In this document: one piece after another, positions 1 through 7,022 of the stretch
How the letters are laid out: the number at the start of each line of letters is the position of its first letter
Numbering within the stretch: position 1 is the stretch's first letter
DNA from: SLSG01 sp041690235
Lineage (GTDB): Bacteria > Bacteroidota > Bacteroidia > Bacteroidales > UBA7960
Assembly (NCBI GenBank): GCA_041690235.1
Contig: JAWLHS010000114.1
Span: 1-7,874, forward strand
Direction: 5' to 3'
DNA: 7,874 nt
The notes under the pieces: generated by a model
The model's input: the letters and a program-made list of their open reading frames with translations, nothing else
Told to the model about the DNA's origin: nothing
Database searches by the model: none
Made by a program: the position numbers and the translations under genes

Positions 1-1739
1 ACCTGTTCCGGTCCGGCATCCGGATTTGCAGTCATCCACTTCCAGGTTTCGATTTCCGCCAGGGCCTGTCCACCCATATCCACATTGTACCAGAATGATG
101 CCAGCGCCTGAAGATGCCTGACTTCCTCGGGACTCCCCTCATCCAGCCCGAGGGCGGTGATATTTCTATAGGCCAGATATTCAGCCATTCCTTCCGTAAT
201 GGCCCCGGTAGGAACGCCTTCCAGGATGGAGTAGTCCGCTTCGCGCATGGAGTAGAGCATTTCCGTCACATGGCCAAGCTCATGCATCGCTATGCGGAAA
301 CCCTTGTAATCCAATCCGCTTTCCGGGAAAGCCGCCGTAAACAAAGCCGGATAACCCGGGAGGGGCGGACGGTTGGAATAGCCCCCGCTTATCACCGGCC
401 TGATCTCGATGCTGTTTCCAAGCCAGTCGGCTTCATTTTCAGAAAAACCCAACCGCCGAAAGATGGCCGGCAGGTCCCGTTGCAGGTCTTCCGGCTTCTG
501 GTAACGAGCCCTGACAATGGAATCAAGTGTGTTTGCGGGATACCTTGACTGTGCCTGGAAGCCGCTATACCAGATATCAAAAGGCTGCAGCGGCCTGCCA
601 AGCTCTTGGCTGACGAGTTCTCCAGCCAGTTTAAACTCAGGGGATCCCAGCATGGCCCTTAGCATGTCTTCCACTTGCTCCAGGCTGAGCTGCGATCTGC
701 GGAATGTCCGTTCCAGGGCTGAGGATCCATCATCATACAGCTGATCTTCCGCTTGCCGGTTCCTTACTGACCAGTTGAAGCCCTCGTAACGTTTTAATCC
801 CTCGGGTGTAAAGGCAACAGGCTGAAGATTTCCCTGCTCCATCCTGAAAAGCTCCTGCCTTACCGGGTCCCACCAGGTGTTTTCATCCGCCAGGAACTCT
901 GCCGGAATGTCCCCCATTACAATACGCTCGATCACCTGCCCTGTAAGCCACTGCCGTTGAAATCCATTTTCCCTTGTATAGTCCTCTTTAATATTGTCTC
1001 TCAGTCCATGATGACAATTCAACAGAAAGTCCCCCGGAAACGGGGATGGCTTACCATCAGAAATCAATTGCCCCATGCGTAAAAAGTACGCGCTGATATG
1101 TCGGTTAAAGCGCGAAGCTTCCTCCCTGTAAGGCACCTGAAAATCATCCGGCCGGCGGAATGCGTACCAATCGCCGATTCGGACTTGTGCCCAGGTCTTT
1201 CTGTCCCACGACGCCCCTTGTTCTATGACCTCATTGGGGTTTATATTCGGATAATTCAGCTGGAGGAAGAAAGCCAGCTTGCTTTTCCAGGGATCGGTCG
1301 AAGGGATTGCGTTGCGGAAAAACTCATCCGGTGGCATTTCATCCCTGTCCGTAAAGCTGCTGTATTCGGTGAACCGGGAGCGGATAATGGACGAATACCC
1401 CTGTAGTACCTTCAGGTTTTCAATCACCAGCTCCAGGTTTTGTTCCCGTTCACTGTCTGACATAAAGTTTGCCACACAGAAGTTCACAAAATCCGCCTCA
1501 CTGCCATCACTTTCATGCCAGAGAGAAGCCACCATCCCTGTGCCCCGGTCAATGAGGTCCTCCATGCCCTCCCCGTGTATGGCCAGCAGGGAATCCCTGG
1601 CCGACTCCAGGGCCGTGCCGTTAATGAAAGGGAGTGATCTTGCAGCTCCCGAAAGGCTTAGGGGGGTGCAGGCAACGGCAAGGGAAACCAGTATGGTAAC
1701 CGGCCAGGATGGGATTAAGCGTTTAAAAATGGCAGTCAT
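1..1739 (-). CDS. Lipoprotein zinc metallopeptidase, gluzincin (M2/M3-like), C-terminus outside window
   Basis: Translating the minus strand from the ATG at 1739 gives 579 uninterrupted codons that leave the window at base 1. An in-frame TGA lies a few codons upstream, which supports this start. Residues 1-24 form a lipoprotein signal: positive KR, a hydrophobic stretch, then LAVAC with Cys24 as the likely lipidated residue, so the enzyme should be membrane-anchored outside the cytoplasm. The catalytic motif HELGH is at residues 486-490 (bases 270-284). Glu516 in TEGMAEY, 26 residues after the second His, fits the third zinc ligand of gluzincins. The stretch between them (LEGVPTGAITEG) resembles the same part of M2 peptidases such as ACE, while the size and layout also fit M3 oligopeptidases. 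It probably cleaves peptides; the substrate is unknown. It follows the ornithine-cyclodeaminase-like gene by 74 bp and may share its transcript. The zinc-peptidase call is firm, the subfamily is not. Confidence 0.85.
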   Translation of the reverse strand, partial: MTAIFKRLIPSWPVTILVSLAVACTPLSLSGAARSLPFINGTALESARDSLLAIHGEGMEDLIDRGTGMVASLWHESDGSEADFVNFCVANFMSDSEREQNLELVIENLKVLQGYSSIIRSRFTEYSSFTDRDEMPPDEFFRNAIPSTDPWKSKLAFFLQLNYPNINPNEVIEQGASWDRKTWAQVRIGDWYAFRRPDDFQVPYREEASRFNRHISAYFLRMGQLISDGKPSPFPGDFLLNCHHGLRDNIKEDYTRENGFQRQWLTGQVIERIVMGDIPAEFLADENTWWDPVRQELFRMEQGNLQPVAFTPEGLKRYEGFNWSVRNRQAEDQLYDDGSSALERTFRRSQLSLEQVEDMLRAMLGSPEFKLAGELVSQELGRPLQPFDIWYSGFQAQSRYPANTLDSIVRARYQKPEDLQRDLPAIFRRLGFSENEADWLGNSIEIRPVISGGYSNRPPLPGYPALFTAAFPESGLDYKGFRIAMHELGHVTEMLYSMREADYSILEGVPTGAITEGMAEYLAYRNITALGLDEGSPEEVRHLQALASFWYNVDMGGQALAEIETWKWMTANPDAGPEQ

Positions 1740-1813
1740 GCTTGAAAAGGATTTGTGTAAGACGAATCAGAGGGAAATATGGCAGACATGTGGACAGGAC
1801 ATTGGAACGGGTG

Positions 1814-2743
1814 TCAGGTCTTTCGAAACACCAGCTGAGCTGCAAACAAGTCATATACAGCACTTCCAACGGTTTTAAACAACCGTGTGGCGGATGGTGC
1901 AAGGACGATCTCTTTGCTGATCAGCTTGCCCAGTGGATGGATATCCTGTGCCGGGATGAGGCCTTCCTGAACCGGTATGGCCAGGTCCCCGCTCTCCGTT
2001 GCTGCATGTGCCGTATCTACAAATACCTGTTGTGTGTGGCTAAAAATGGAGGATGGCAATTCCCGGTAGTCAGGTTTATAGGACCCTACGGCAATGATGG
2101 TTTTGCCGGCCAGAAGATCCTTATCATCCGGGAACAACGGATGTTTGGAGTTGGTTGCCGTAATGATGACTTCCGAAACCTTTGCAAGCGCTTCAGCATT
2201 TCTGGCCTTTTGCAGCCGGATGCCCGGCAATTTTCTTTCGGCAAAATCGGTGAAAGCAGAAACGGCCGCTTCGTCCTTGTCATAAAAGTGGATCGTTTCA
2301 AAACCCCTTACCTGGCAGGCAAAAAGGGCCTGGTACATTCCCTGGGTGCCTGTTCCCACGATACCCAGTGATTTTACATTTCCCGGAGCAAGGCAATCCA
2401 GGCCGGTGGCACCCACCGCTGCTGTGCGCATGGCGGTAATCATACCTCCTTCCAATACGGCAAGCGGTTCACCTGTCTGGCTGTCGTTCAGTATTACGGT
2501 ACCATGGATGGGGGGTTTCCCCAGTTTATGGTTTTCAGGGCAATAAGATACCAGTTTGGTAACCCAGAACTGGTCATTCACGCAAGGCATCAGCAGGAAG
2601 GTATTCCTGCCAAAGTCAATGTGTTGGCGCTTCCCCATGCATTTATCGTAATAGGGTGTCTCAATGAGGGCCCCTTTCATCGCTTCCAGCCATTCCCGGT
2701 AGGAAGCGGCGCTACCGATGGCAGCGGCATCAATAAACTTCAT
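1814..2743 (-). CDS. Ornithine cyclodeaminase / mu-crystallin family NAD(P)-dependent enzyme
   Basis: A 309-residue cytoplasmic protein with no signal peptide and a length normal for the family. Family landmarks appear in order: Lys63 in VTKLVSYCPEN, the GKPPIHGTVILND strand block, LEGGMITAMRTAAVGA with Arg106, the Rossmann nucleotide loop GIVGTGTQG at 127-135, Asp243 in FVDTAH followed by ESGDL at 250-254, and the C-terminal RLFKTVGSAVYDL signature. The family includes ornithine cyclodeaminase (ornithine to proline plus ammonia), ketimine reductase, archaeal alanine dehydrogenase and enzymes that make unusual amino acids. Nothing visible picks one substrate, so I give no gene symbol. The start ATG at 2743 gives a natural N-terminus (MKFIDAAAIG). 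A zinc lipoprotein peptidase follows on the same strand, so a role in using amino acids released from peptides is possible but inferred only from position. Confidence 0.92.
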   Translation of the reverse strand: MKFIDAAAIGSAASYREWLEAMKGALIETPYYDKCMGKRQHIDFGRNTFLLMPCVNDQFWVTKLVSYCPENHKLGKPPIHGTVILNDSQTGEPLAVLEGGMITAMRTAAVGATGLDCLAPGNVKSLGIVGTGTQGMYQALFACQVRGFETIHFYDKDEAAVSAFTDFAERKLPGIRLQKARNAEALAKVSEVIITATNSKHPLFPDDKDLLAGKTIIAVGSYKPDYRELPSSIFSHTQQVFVDTAHAATESGDLAIPVQEGLIPAQDIHPLGKLISKEIVLAPSATRLFKTVGSAVYDLFAAQLVFRKT

Positions 2744-2772
2744 CCTGTAAGATTTAGATTACTTGTTCAGTT

Positions 2773-2786
2773 GCATCCATGGATGC
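2773..2786. repeat. 14-bp perfect palindrome in the leader of the cyclodeaminase-like gene
   Basis: The bases gcatccatggatgc equal their own reverse complement. The palindrome lies 30 bp upstream of the start codon at 2743 and 12 bp downstream of a candidate -7 box (2799-2806). That position would suit an operator for a dimeric regulator acting just after the transcription start. It could also be chance. No regulator gene is in the window. Confidence 0.4.
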
Positions 2787-2798
2787 CAACTCCGCAGA

Positions 2799-2806
2799 CA
2801 AATATA
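2799..2806 (-). promoter_or_regulatory. Candidate -7 box for the cyclodeaminase-like gene
   Basis: On the minus strand the bases read TATATTTG, a full match to the Bacteroidota -7 consensus TAnnTTTG. The box is about 56 bp upstream of the start codon. No TTG is found 19-21 bp further upstream (bases 2826-2830 read A/G-rich on the minus strand), so only half of the usual promoter is present. Confidence 0.35.
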
Positions 2807-3015
2807 CAGGCCCAATTCCGGATTTTCTTTCGGGATATTACCCAAATACCATACTTTGTTGACATCAATGACCGGATCCTCAATATACCGGGAATAAGTT
2901 TATCGCTGGACAAAGTAAAATGTTACAGGATTGTTGCACGCCAACGTCAGGCTGGGCAAGGGTTTCCCTAAGTGTAACATCCCGATGACCTGCCAAATGA
3001 AATATCATCATGAAT

Positions 3016-3046
3016 AAGCAAATCATATTAAAAGCAAATCATATTA
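3016..3046. repeat. Tandem direct repeat, two copies, 16-bp period
   Basis: The 15-mer aagcaaatcatatta occurs at 3016-3030 and again, exactly, at 3032-3046. The stretch is AT-rich and lies about 100 bp downstream of the receptor gene stop. Read on the minus strand each copy contains ATATGATTTG, which loosely resembles a -7 box but has the wrong internal spacing. It could be a binding site pair or simple slippage. Confidence 0.6.
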
Positions 3047-3148
3047 TAAACAAAACCAAATCCACCAAATACATAAGCCTGAGCCTGGTGCTTGCTGATA
3101 AAGGTAGGGCCATAAGAAGGGCAAGTTTCCGACAAATCAAATGGAAAT

Positions 3149-5785
3149 TTAAAAACTGAACCGTGCGGAAATCATCAGTTGCGAAGGCCTGAGGAAATAT
3201 GTGTTCTCCGATACGGTGAAGGCGACCGACTGGTATGTGATGTAAGTGTTCGCGTTGAATACATTCAGCCAGCGGGCTTCAATGTCAATGCGGTGTCTTC
3301 TGATGGTATAGCGGTACAGCAGGTCGGCGAAAAAATTCTCGTTGTCCCTGTGGCGGTAGTATTCGGTGGTCAGTCCAATGTAATGACCGCTTCTGGGAAA
3401 TGCATGAAAATCGATAAAATGCCTGAGCATGCTGATATTGCTGCTGCGGTTCGATCCGATATGGGTTTGGATATAGCTCATGTTGGCTCGGTATTCGGCC
3501 CTGAGCCATTCGGTGATGCTGGTGTTGATCTGCGGGTTGATGTTAATCATCCGGTTCGATGTTTCAAAAAACTGCTGGTTCAGCAGCGACTGGCGGCGGC
3601 TGAGGCCGTAGCTTGCACGCAGGCCCAGGGTACTCTTTGCCGCGCTGAAGTACTTACTGGTTTGACCGGAGATATTGTGCATGTATCCTGTATTGGGCTG
3701 TTCAAAAGCCTGCAGTATGATGGTCCCATCGGGCTGCACCTGGTTGCTGTAAATGAGGTTAAAGTCGTTGATGCTGAAAAGATAGTTGAGCGAATTGAAG
3801 AAGGAGGTAATGGGGTTGCGGTAACTAACGAAAGCCGAAAGGTTGTGGCGTTTGGTTTCAGAAAGAGGTGCGGCATTTTGCTGCAGGCTGCGGTGGTTTT
3901 TCATGATGTAGCCATAATGCACTCCGTCCATATCGCCCAGGGTGTTGCTGTAGCTCCATGATCCCCTGAGGCGCCAAAACCCGCTGATGCGGTAGTCGGC
4001 CGATAACCTGGGGTCAAACAGCAGGCGGCTCAGTTGCTGCCCCTGGTTCAACTGTCCGTCGTTGAGGCCTATTTGCTGCCAGCTTATTGGCAGGGCGGCG
4101 GTCAGGGTCAGGTCATTTTTGGAATAGTGGAGCTTGGTTTGCAGGTAGGCGCGGTAGTGCTCTCCTTCGAGCTTATTGGTAAAGGAATCAGAGGTTTCCT
4201 GCCATTGCGCCTCTTCCTGCTGCTGCAAAAGGCTGCTTATGAGGCTTTGGTTTCTGTAGGTAAAGCCCAGGCGTGGGCTGATGCTTATTCCTTTCCAGCC
4301 CAGGGTAAAACCTGCCGAATGATCGGCAAAAAAACGCCTTAGGTCAATATCCTGACGTAAACCATCCATTGGCTCACCGGCATTGAGCACCTGATCAAAA
4401 CGGCCAGGGTTAATACTGAGTTGCTGGGGGCTGTGGTCGTACGAAACGAAAGACATAAACTCCACCAAGTGGCTGCCCAACGGGCTGACCGACCTGAGGT
4501 CGTTCGAGAGGTTGCGGAAAGGCATTTTCAGCGACTGCTGCATGGCTTCGCCGTTGGTAGTTAGCATCCCGCCCCGATTGTCCCAGCGGCTGTTGAACCT
4601 CAGCCTATTGTCCAGGTAGTTCTCCTTCACGTTGCGGTTCAGAGTGAACTCGCCCTGCAGATAGCTGTCGCGCAGGCTGTTTTCGATTGATTCGGCAAAA
4701 TACAGGGTATCGGTCGGCGAAAACAGGGTTCGATTGCTGAGGCCCTGCTGGCGCTGGCTGTCGTTGATGTAATACAGGTTGGCGCGCAACTGAAAGTCGT
4801 TGTTAAGGCGAAGTAGGGCGTTGCTGTTGAGCAGATGAATGTTGTTGTCCAGGTAACGGCTTTCGTTGAAGTCGGGTGGTGACAGGCTTTGAATGCTAAG
4901 CATTTCGGGATTTTCTCGGGGGCGGTCGGCACGCTGCCGCATATCCTGCAGGGTGAGGGCAGTCAGCTGTTTGGATGCATCCCGTCCGGCATTGTTGGCC
5001 TGGTAAGAGTTGACCACCTGGAATTTCTTTGTGAAGGTCATGGGGGTGATGCTGGCATCCCACAGCAATGGGCTAAGGCCACTGCCAAGCCTTGAGGTCC
5101 CCGTGGTGGTGATTTCCCGCATTAACCTGAGGTTCATAGCGGCCTGGTATGAGGGCACACGCTCTTCGAGTATGCGAATGGGTTGATGGTTCTCAAGAAT
5201 CTCCACGGCAGCCACCGAGCGGTGTGGCATATTACTGCTTATCATGCCGTAGCGACCGCCCATCAGGTCGAGGCCTTCCACATAAAACCGGTTGATGGGC
5301 TCTCCCTGGTAAAGAATGCGACCCGAAGGTTCCACTTCAATGCCGGGCATGTTTTTCAGCACATCGGCAATGGAACGGTTCTGCTCCTGTGCAAAGGAAC
5401 TTACCAGGTAGCTGATGGTGTCTCCCCGTTTTTCAATATCAGGGGCTTTGATGGTAAAGGTGCTCAGCTCTTTTACTTCGTAAATTAGCTCAAACTGCAC
5501 CGTTTGAGAACGATTGGCTACGCGGCGTCGCTCGTTGCGGTATTGTACGGAGCTGGTTTCAATATCGAGGCTGTCAGAGGCACTGTTTACAGTGGTGAGC
5601 CATCGGCCCTGTGCATCGCTTACTGCAAAGGCAATCATGGCCTGCCTGTCTTTGGGATAAATCAGTATGTTGATGTTATGCAGCGCTTCTCCCTCCAGAC
5701 TAACAACGCGACCCTCAAGCGTTACCTGAGCAGGCAGTGTCTGAACTGACACATACGCCAAAAATATTATCACCAACAACCTCAT
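3149..5785 (-). CDS. TonB-dependent-receptor-like outer membrane beta-barrel protein (GLPGLI partner)
   Basis: An 878-residue outer membrane protein. Residues 1-19 are a signal peptide (MRLLVIIFLAYVSVQTLPA, cleavage before Q20). Residues 21-103 look like a CarboxypepD_reg-like Ig-type domain (VTLEGRVVSLEGEAL, then VSDAQGRW). Residues 118-206 look like a TonB plug: GDTISYLVSSF, SIADVLKNMPGIEVEPSG, GEPINRFYVEGLDL, then AAVEILENHQPIRIL. The remainder is an extended beta-barrel rich in N, R, Y and alternating hydrophobic strands, ending in RFSF with the terminal Phe typical of outer membrane proteins. I see no clear TonB box. The gene follows the GLPGLI gene by 34 bp, with no promoter between, so the two are probably co-transcribed; this pairing recurs in Bacteroidota. 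The ligand is unknown; export or uptake of a small polypeptide is one possibility given the first gene of the operon. The GC content is higher than in the genes upstream. Confidence 0.9.
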   Translation of the reverse strand: MRLLVIIFLAYVSVQTLPAQVTLEGRVVSLEGEALHNINILIYPKDRQAMIAFAVSDAQGRWLTTVNSASDSLDIETSSVQYRNERRRVANRSQTVQFELIYEVKELSTFTIKAPDIEKRGDTISYLVSSFAQEQNRSIADVLKNMPGIEVEPSGRILYQGEPINRFYVEGLDLMGGRYGMISSNMPHRSVAAVEILENHQPIRILEERVPSYQAAMNLRLMREITTTGTSRLGSGLSPLLWDASITPMTFTKKFQVVNSYQANNAGRDASKQLTALTLQDMRQRADRPRENPEMLSIQSLSPPDFNESRYLDNNIHLLNSNALLRLNNDFQLRANLYYINDSQRQQGLSNRTLFSPTDTLYFAESIENSLRDSYLQGEFTLNRNVKENYLDNRLRFNSRWDNRGGMLTTNGEAMQQSLKMPFRNLSNDLRSVSPLGSHLVEFMSFVSYDHSPQQLSINPGRFDQVLNAGEPMDGLRQDIDLRRFFADHSAGFTLGWKGISISPRLGFTYRNQSLISSLLQQQEEAQWQETSDSFTNKLEGEHYRAYLQTKLHYSKNDLTLTAALPISWQQIGLNDGQLNQGQQLSRLLFDPRLSADYRISGFWRLRGSWSYSNTLGDMDGVHYGYIMKNHRSLQQNAAPLSETKRHNLSAFVSYRNPITSFFNSLNYLFSINDFNLIYSNQVQPDGTIILQAFEQPNTGYMHNISGQTSKYFSAAKSTLGLRASYGLSRRQSLLNQQFFETSNRMININPQINTSITEWLRAEYRANMSYIQTHIGSNRSSNISMLRHFIDFHAFPRSGHYIGLTTEYYRHRDNENFFADLLYRYTIRRHRIDIEARWLNVFNANTYITYQSVAFTVSENTYFLRPSQLMISARFSF

Positions 5786-5819
5786 GCAGGTGTTTTTCTT
5801 TTTTGCATCAAAAATCGTG

Positions 5820-6650
5820 CTATTCGGCTATTAGTTCAATGGGGTTGTTATGCCGGCTCATGTTATCACTCATCACATGCCGTGAATGACTATCAGGGAC
5901 AATGTCTGTCCTTCCGATGAAACTATTCCGGAATGAGTTCCAGGCTCTGAAAAAACCTTCTTTGGTGGTTCGAATATAAGTTCGTTCAGTGAAATATATG
6001 GGTGCCTTTTCTAAGGGTATTTCTATTGAAACCATCTCAAACAAATAATGGTTCCTGGAGTCGTGGATCCTTAGAATTAAGCCGGGCAGTCCGTTGAACT
6101 TATAAGGGCCATCGTTATAAGGTATTTCGGGAGCAAACCAGGCGACCCAATCCCTGCCTCCAAAGCGGGTGGTTGCCTCATGTACCATATAGCCTGAAAT
6201 GCTGTCGGTTACACCTGTAATTGACCAATTGAATAACTTGAGGTTTTCAGTGTAAAGATAATGATCACTAGGAAAATGGTCAATTGTAGTGATTTTCCCT
6301 TCGGGATGATTTTTAAAAATTTCGTAACGAAAAGCTCCACCCCGCATGGCGGTCGCAGGGTCGTTCACAAAGGCCTGGAATTCGGCTACAGTGGAAAGGT
6401 GTTGCACGGCCCTAATGAAAGCTGCTTTGGCTTCACTATAAAATGAACTTGTCTGTTCTCCAACCATTAGGGTCATTAATTCTTTTCTTTTCCTGGGATT
6501 GAGGGAGTCTTCCTGGAAAGTTTGCTCGTACGAAACAACAATTCCTGCCTGTCCTAGTTCTACTTTCGGATATACAGTAAATAATTGGGAGAACCCTGGA
6601 AAACTCAAAAAAAAGAAAAGAAGGATGATTAAGCTGATGGGTTTTTTCAT
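5820..6650 (-). CDS. GLPGLI family periplasmic protein
   Basis: The family signature is explicit: DGPYKFNGLPGLILRIHDS, with GLPGLI at residues 187-192. It is preceded by the usual TTRFGGRDWVAWFAPEIP block, and the C-terminus carries the common NPIEL motif. I choose the ATG at 6650, giving 276 residues that begin with a clean signal peptide (MKKPISLIILLFFFLSFPGFSQ). An in-frame ATG at 6701 would add 17 residues that lie across the intercistronic stem-loop and would spoil the signal, so it is unlikely. The family (TIGR01200) is of unknown function and largely restricted to Bacteroidota. It is often encoded beside a receptor-like barrel protein, as here. In family members I remember, the GY.C.KA segment carries a Cys; here it reads GYMVHEA, so that Cys appears to be missing. 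The protein is presumably periplasmic and co-transcribed with the receptor 34 bp downstream. Confidence 0.93.
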   Translation of the reverse strand: MKKPISLIILLFFFLSFPGFSQLFTVYPKVELGQAGIVVSYEQTFQEDSLNPRKRKELMTLMVGEQTSSFYSEAKAAFIRAVQHLSTVAEFQAFVNDPATAMRGGAFRYEIFKNHPEGKITTIDHFPSDHYLYTENLKLFNWSITGVTDSISGYMVHEATTRFGGRDWVAWFAPEIPYNDGPYKFNGLPGLILRIHDSRNHYLFEMVSIEIPLEKAPIYFTERTYIRTTKEGFFRAWNSFRNSFIGRTDIVPDSHSRHVMSDNMSRHNNPIELIAE

Positions 6651-6684
6651 CTTTTTGACGTGTGAATTCTTTATTCCTTTTGTC

Positions 6685-6728
6685 GTAAGAGGCTGGAGCA
6701 ATTTAATAGTCCTGGACCAGCCTCTTAC
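6685..6728 (-). promoter_or_regulatory. Intercistronic 12-bp perfect stem-loop between small peptide gene and GLPGLI gene
   Basis: Bases 6685-6696 (gtaagaggctgg) and 6717-6728 (ccagcctcttac) are exact reverse complements, with a 20-nt loop. In the minus-strand transcript the stem lies 32 nt after the small gene's stop and 34 nt before the GLPGLI start codon. It is followed by GACAAAAGG rather than a U run, so it is not a standard Rho-independent terminator in that direction. It could be a processing or 3'-end stabilising hairpin, or an attenuator, that makes the small protein more abundant than the two large ones. That role is inferred; the stem itself is plain in the sequence. Confidence 0.7.
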
Positions 6729-6760
6729 TTAAATTCTTTTTGAAAAATGCGATATTACGG

Positions 6761-6985
6761 TCATTGGCCAACTGGATCTTCAGGGCAATAATAATTCATG
6801 TAAAATAAATAATCATCATAATTACATACAACTCCTGTCCAACCACCATAACCTAAACCATCAAATCCGTCGGGGCAAGACACAGATATAGTCTCGCATG
6901 TTCCACCTGAGTCGCATTCTGCAGACTTAGAAAAGCCAAAAACCATTGCCGCCACAAAAAGTAAAGCTAAAATTTTTATTTTCAT
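6761..6985 (-). CDS. Small secreted acidic cysteine-containing protein, family not recognised
   Basis: A 74-residue ORF. Residues 1-21 form a signal peptide (MKIKILALLFVAAMVFGF then SKS), probably cut near 21-22. The mature part of about 52 residues has Cys at 24, 30, 37, 54 and 67, nine acidic residues and no Lys, Arg or His, and a Gly/aromatic core (GLGYGGWTG) followed by a Tyr-rich stretch (YDDYLFYMNYYC). Cys24 is preceded by Glu, so it does not fit a lipobox. The leader is A-rich with no Shine-Dalgarno sequence, as usual in this phylum, and a well-formed promoter stands directly upstream. Base use is very AT-rich (17 G+C in bases 6781-6840). It heads a likely operon with the GLPGLI and receptor genes. 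The layout recalls the NVEALA-type small exported proteins of Bacteroidales, but that motif is absent. I assign no function. Confidence 0.75.
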   Translation of the reverse strand: MKIKILALLFVAAMVFGFSKSAECDSGGTCETISVSCPDGFDGLGYGGWTGVVCNYDDYLFYMNYYCPEDPVGQ

Positions 6986-6998
6986 CGTTTTTATATTT

Positions 6999-7020
6999 AG
7001 GTTAATACACAGAATAACCT
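6999..7020. repeat. Inverted repeat aggtta-N10-taacct at the predicted transcription start
   Basis: Bases 6999-7004 and 7015-7020 are perfect 6-bp inverted repeats 10 bp apart. They begin 3 bp downstream of the predicted -7 box (7023-7030), so they cover the expected start of the small-protein transcript. This could be an operator or a 5' hairpin in the leader. The arms are short and chance is possible. Confidence 0.4.
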
Positions 7021-7022
7021 TA

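Larger units (their letters stand above)
2744..3148. other. 405-bp intergenic region with no supported gene
   Basis: This stretch lies between the stop of the receptor gene (3149) and the start of the cyclodeaminase-like gene (2743). It holds the palindrome, -7 box and tandem repeat listed separately. It also has two 8-bp inverted repeats with long loops: tactttgt/acaaagta at 2852-2859 and 2910-2917, and atgttaca/tgtaacat at 2920-2927 and 2973-2980. No G+C-rich hairpin followed by a T run was found, so I cannot place a terminator for the receptor operon. Open frames here lack credible starts or motifs. Confidence 0.6.

Noticed and set aside
1279..2371. Two plus-strand open frames of about 200 codons
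   Set aside because: They are antisense to the metallopeptidase and cyclodeaminase-like genes, both of which have clear catalytic motifs. The plus products have no recognisable features.
2852..2980. Two 8-bp inverted repeats with 45-50-nt loops as RNA structures or operators
   Set aside because: Arms this short at such distances are expected by chance in an AT-rich 400-bp region, and they do not align with a promoter.
3028..3147. A 39-codon open minus-strand stretch just after the receptor stop, with a protein-like ending (GGFGFVYNMICF)
   Set aside because: It has no start codon of its own, is out of frame with the receptor, and the receptor already ends naturally at RFSF. A frameshifted extension is therefore unlikely.
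3179..3961. A 260-codon open frame on the plus strand
   Set aside because: It lies wholly opposite the receptor gene, whose minus-strand reading has a signal peptide, domains and an aromatic C-terminus. The plus product shows no motif, so it is a shadow.
6651..6701. A 17-residue N-terminal extension of the GLPGLI protein from the ATG at 6701
   Set aside because: It would start in the loop of the intercistronic hairpin and put a charged stretch before the signal peptide. The ATG at 6650 gives a standard signal sequence.
6685..6740. The 12-bp hairpin as a Rho-independent terminator
   Set aside because: In the operon's direction no U run follows. T-rich sequence follows only on the plus strand, where no gene ends.
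6761..6985. The small Cys protein as a lipoprotein or a plain NVEALA-family member
   Set aside because: Glu precedes the first Cys, which does not fit a lipobox, and no NVEALA-like motif is present in the sequence.
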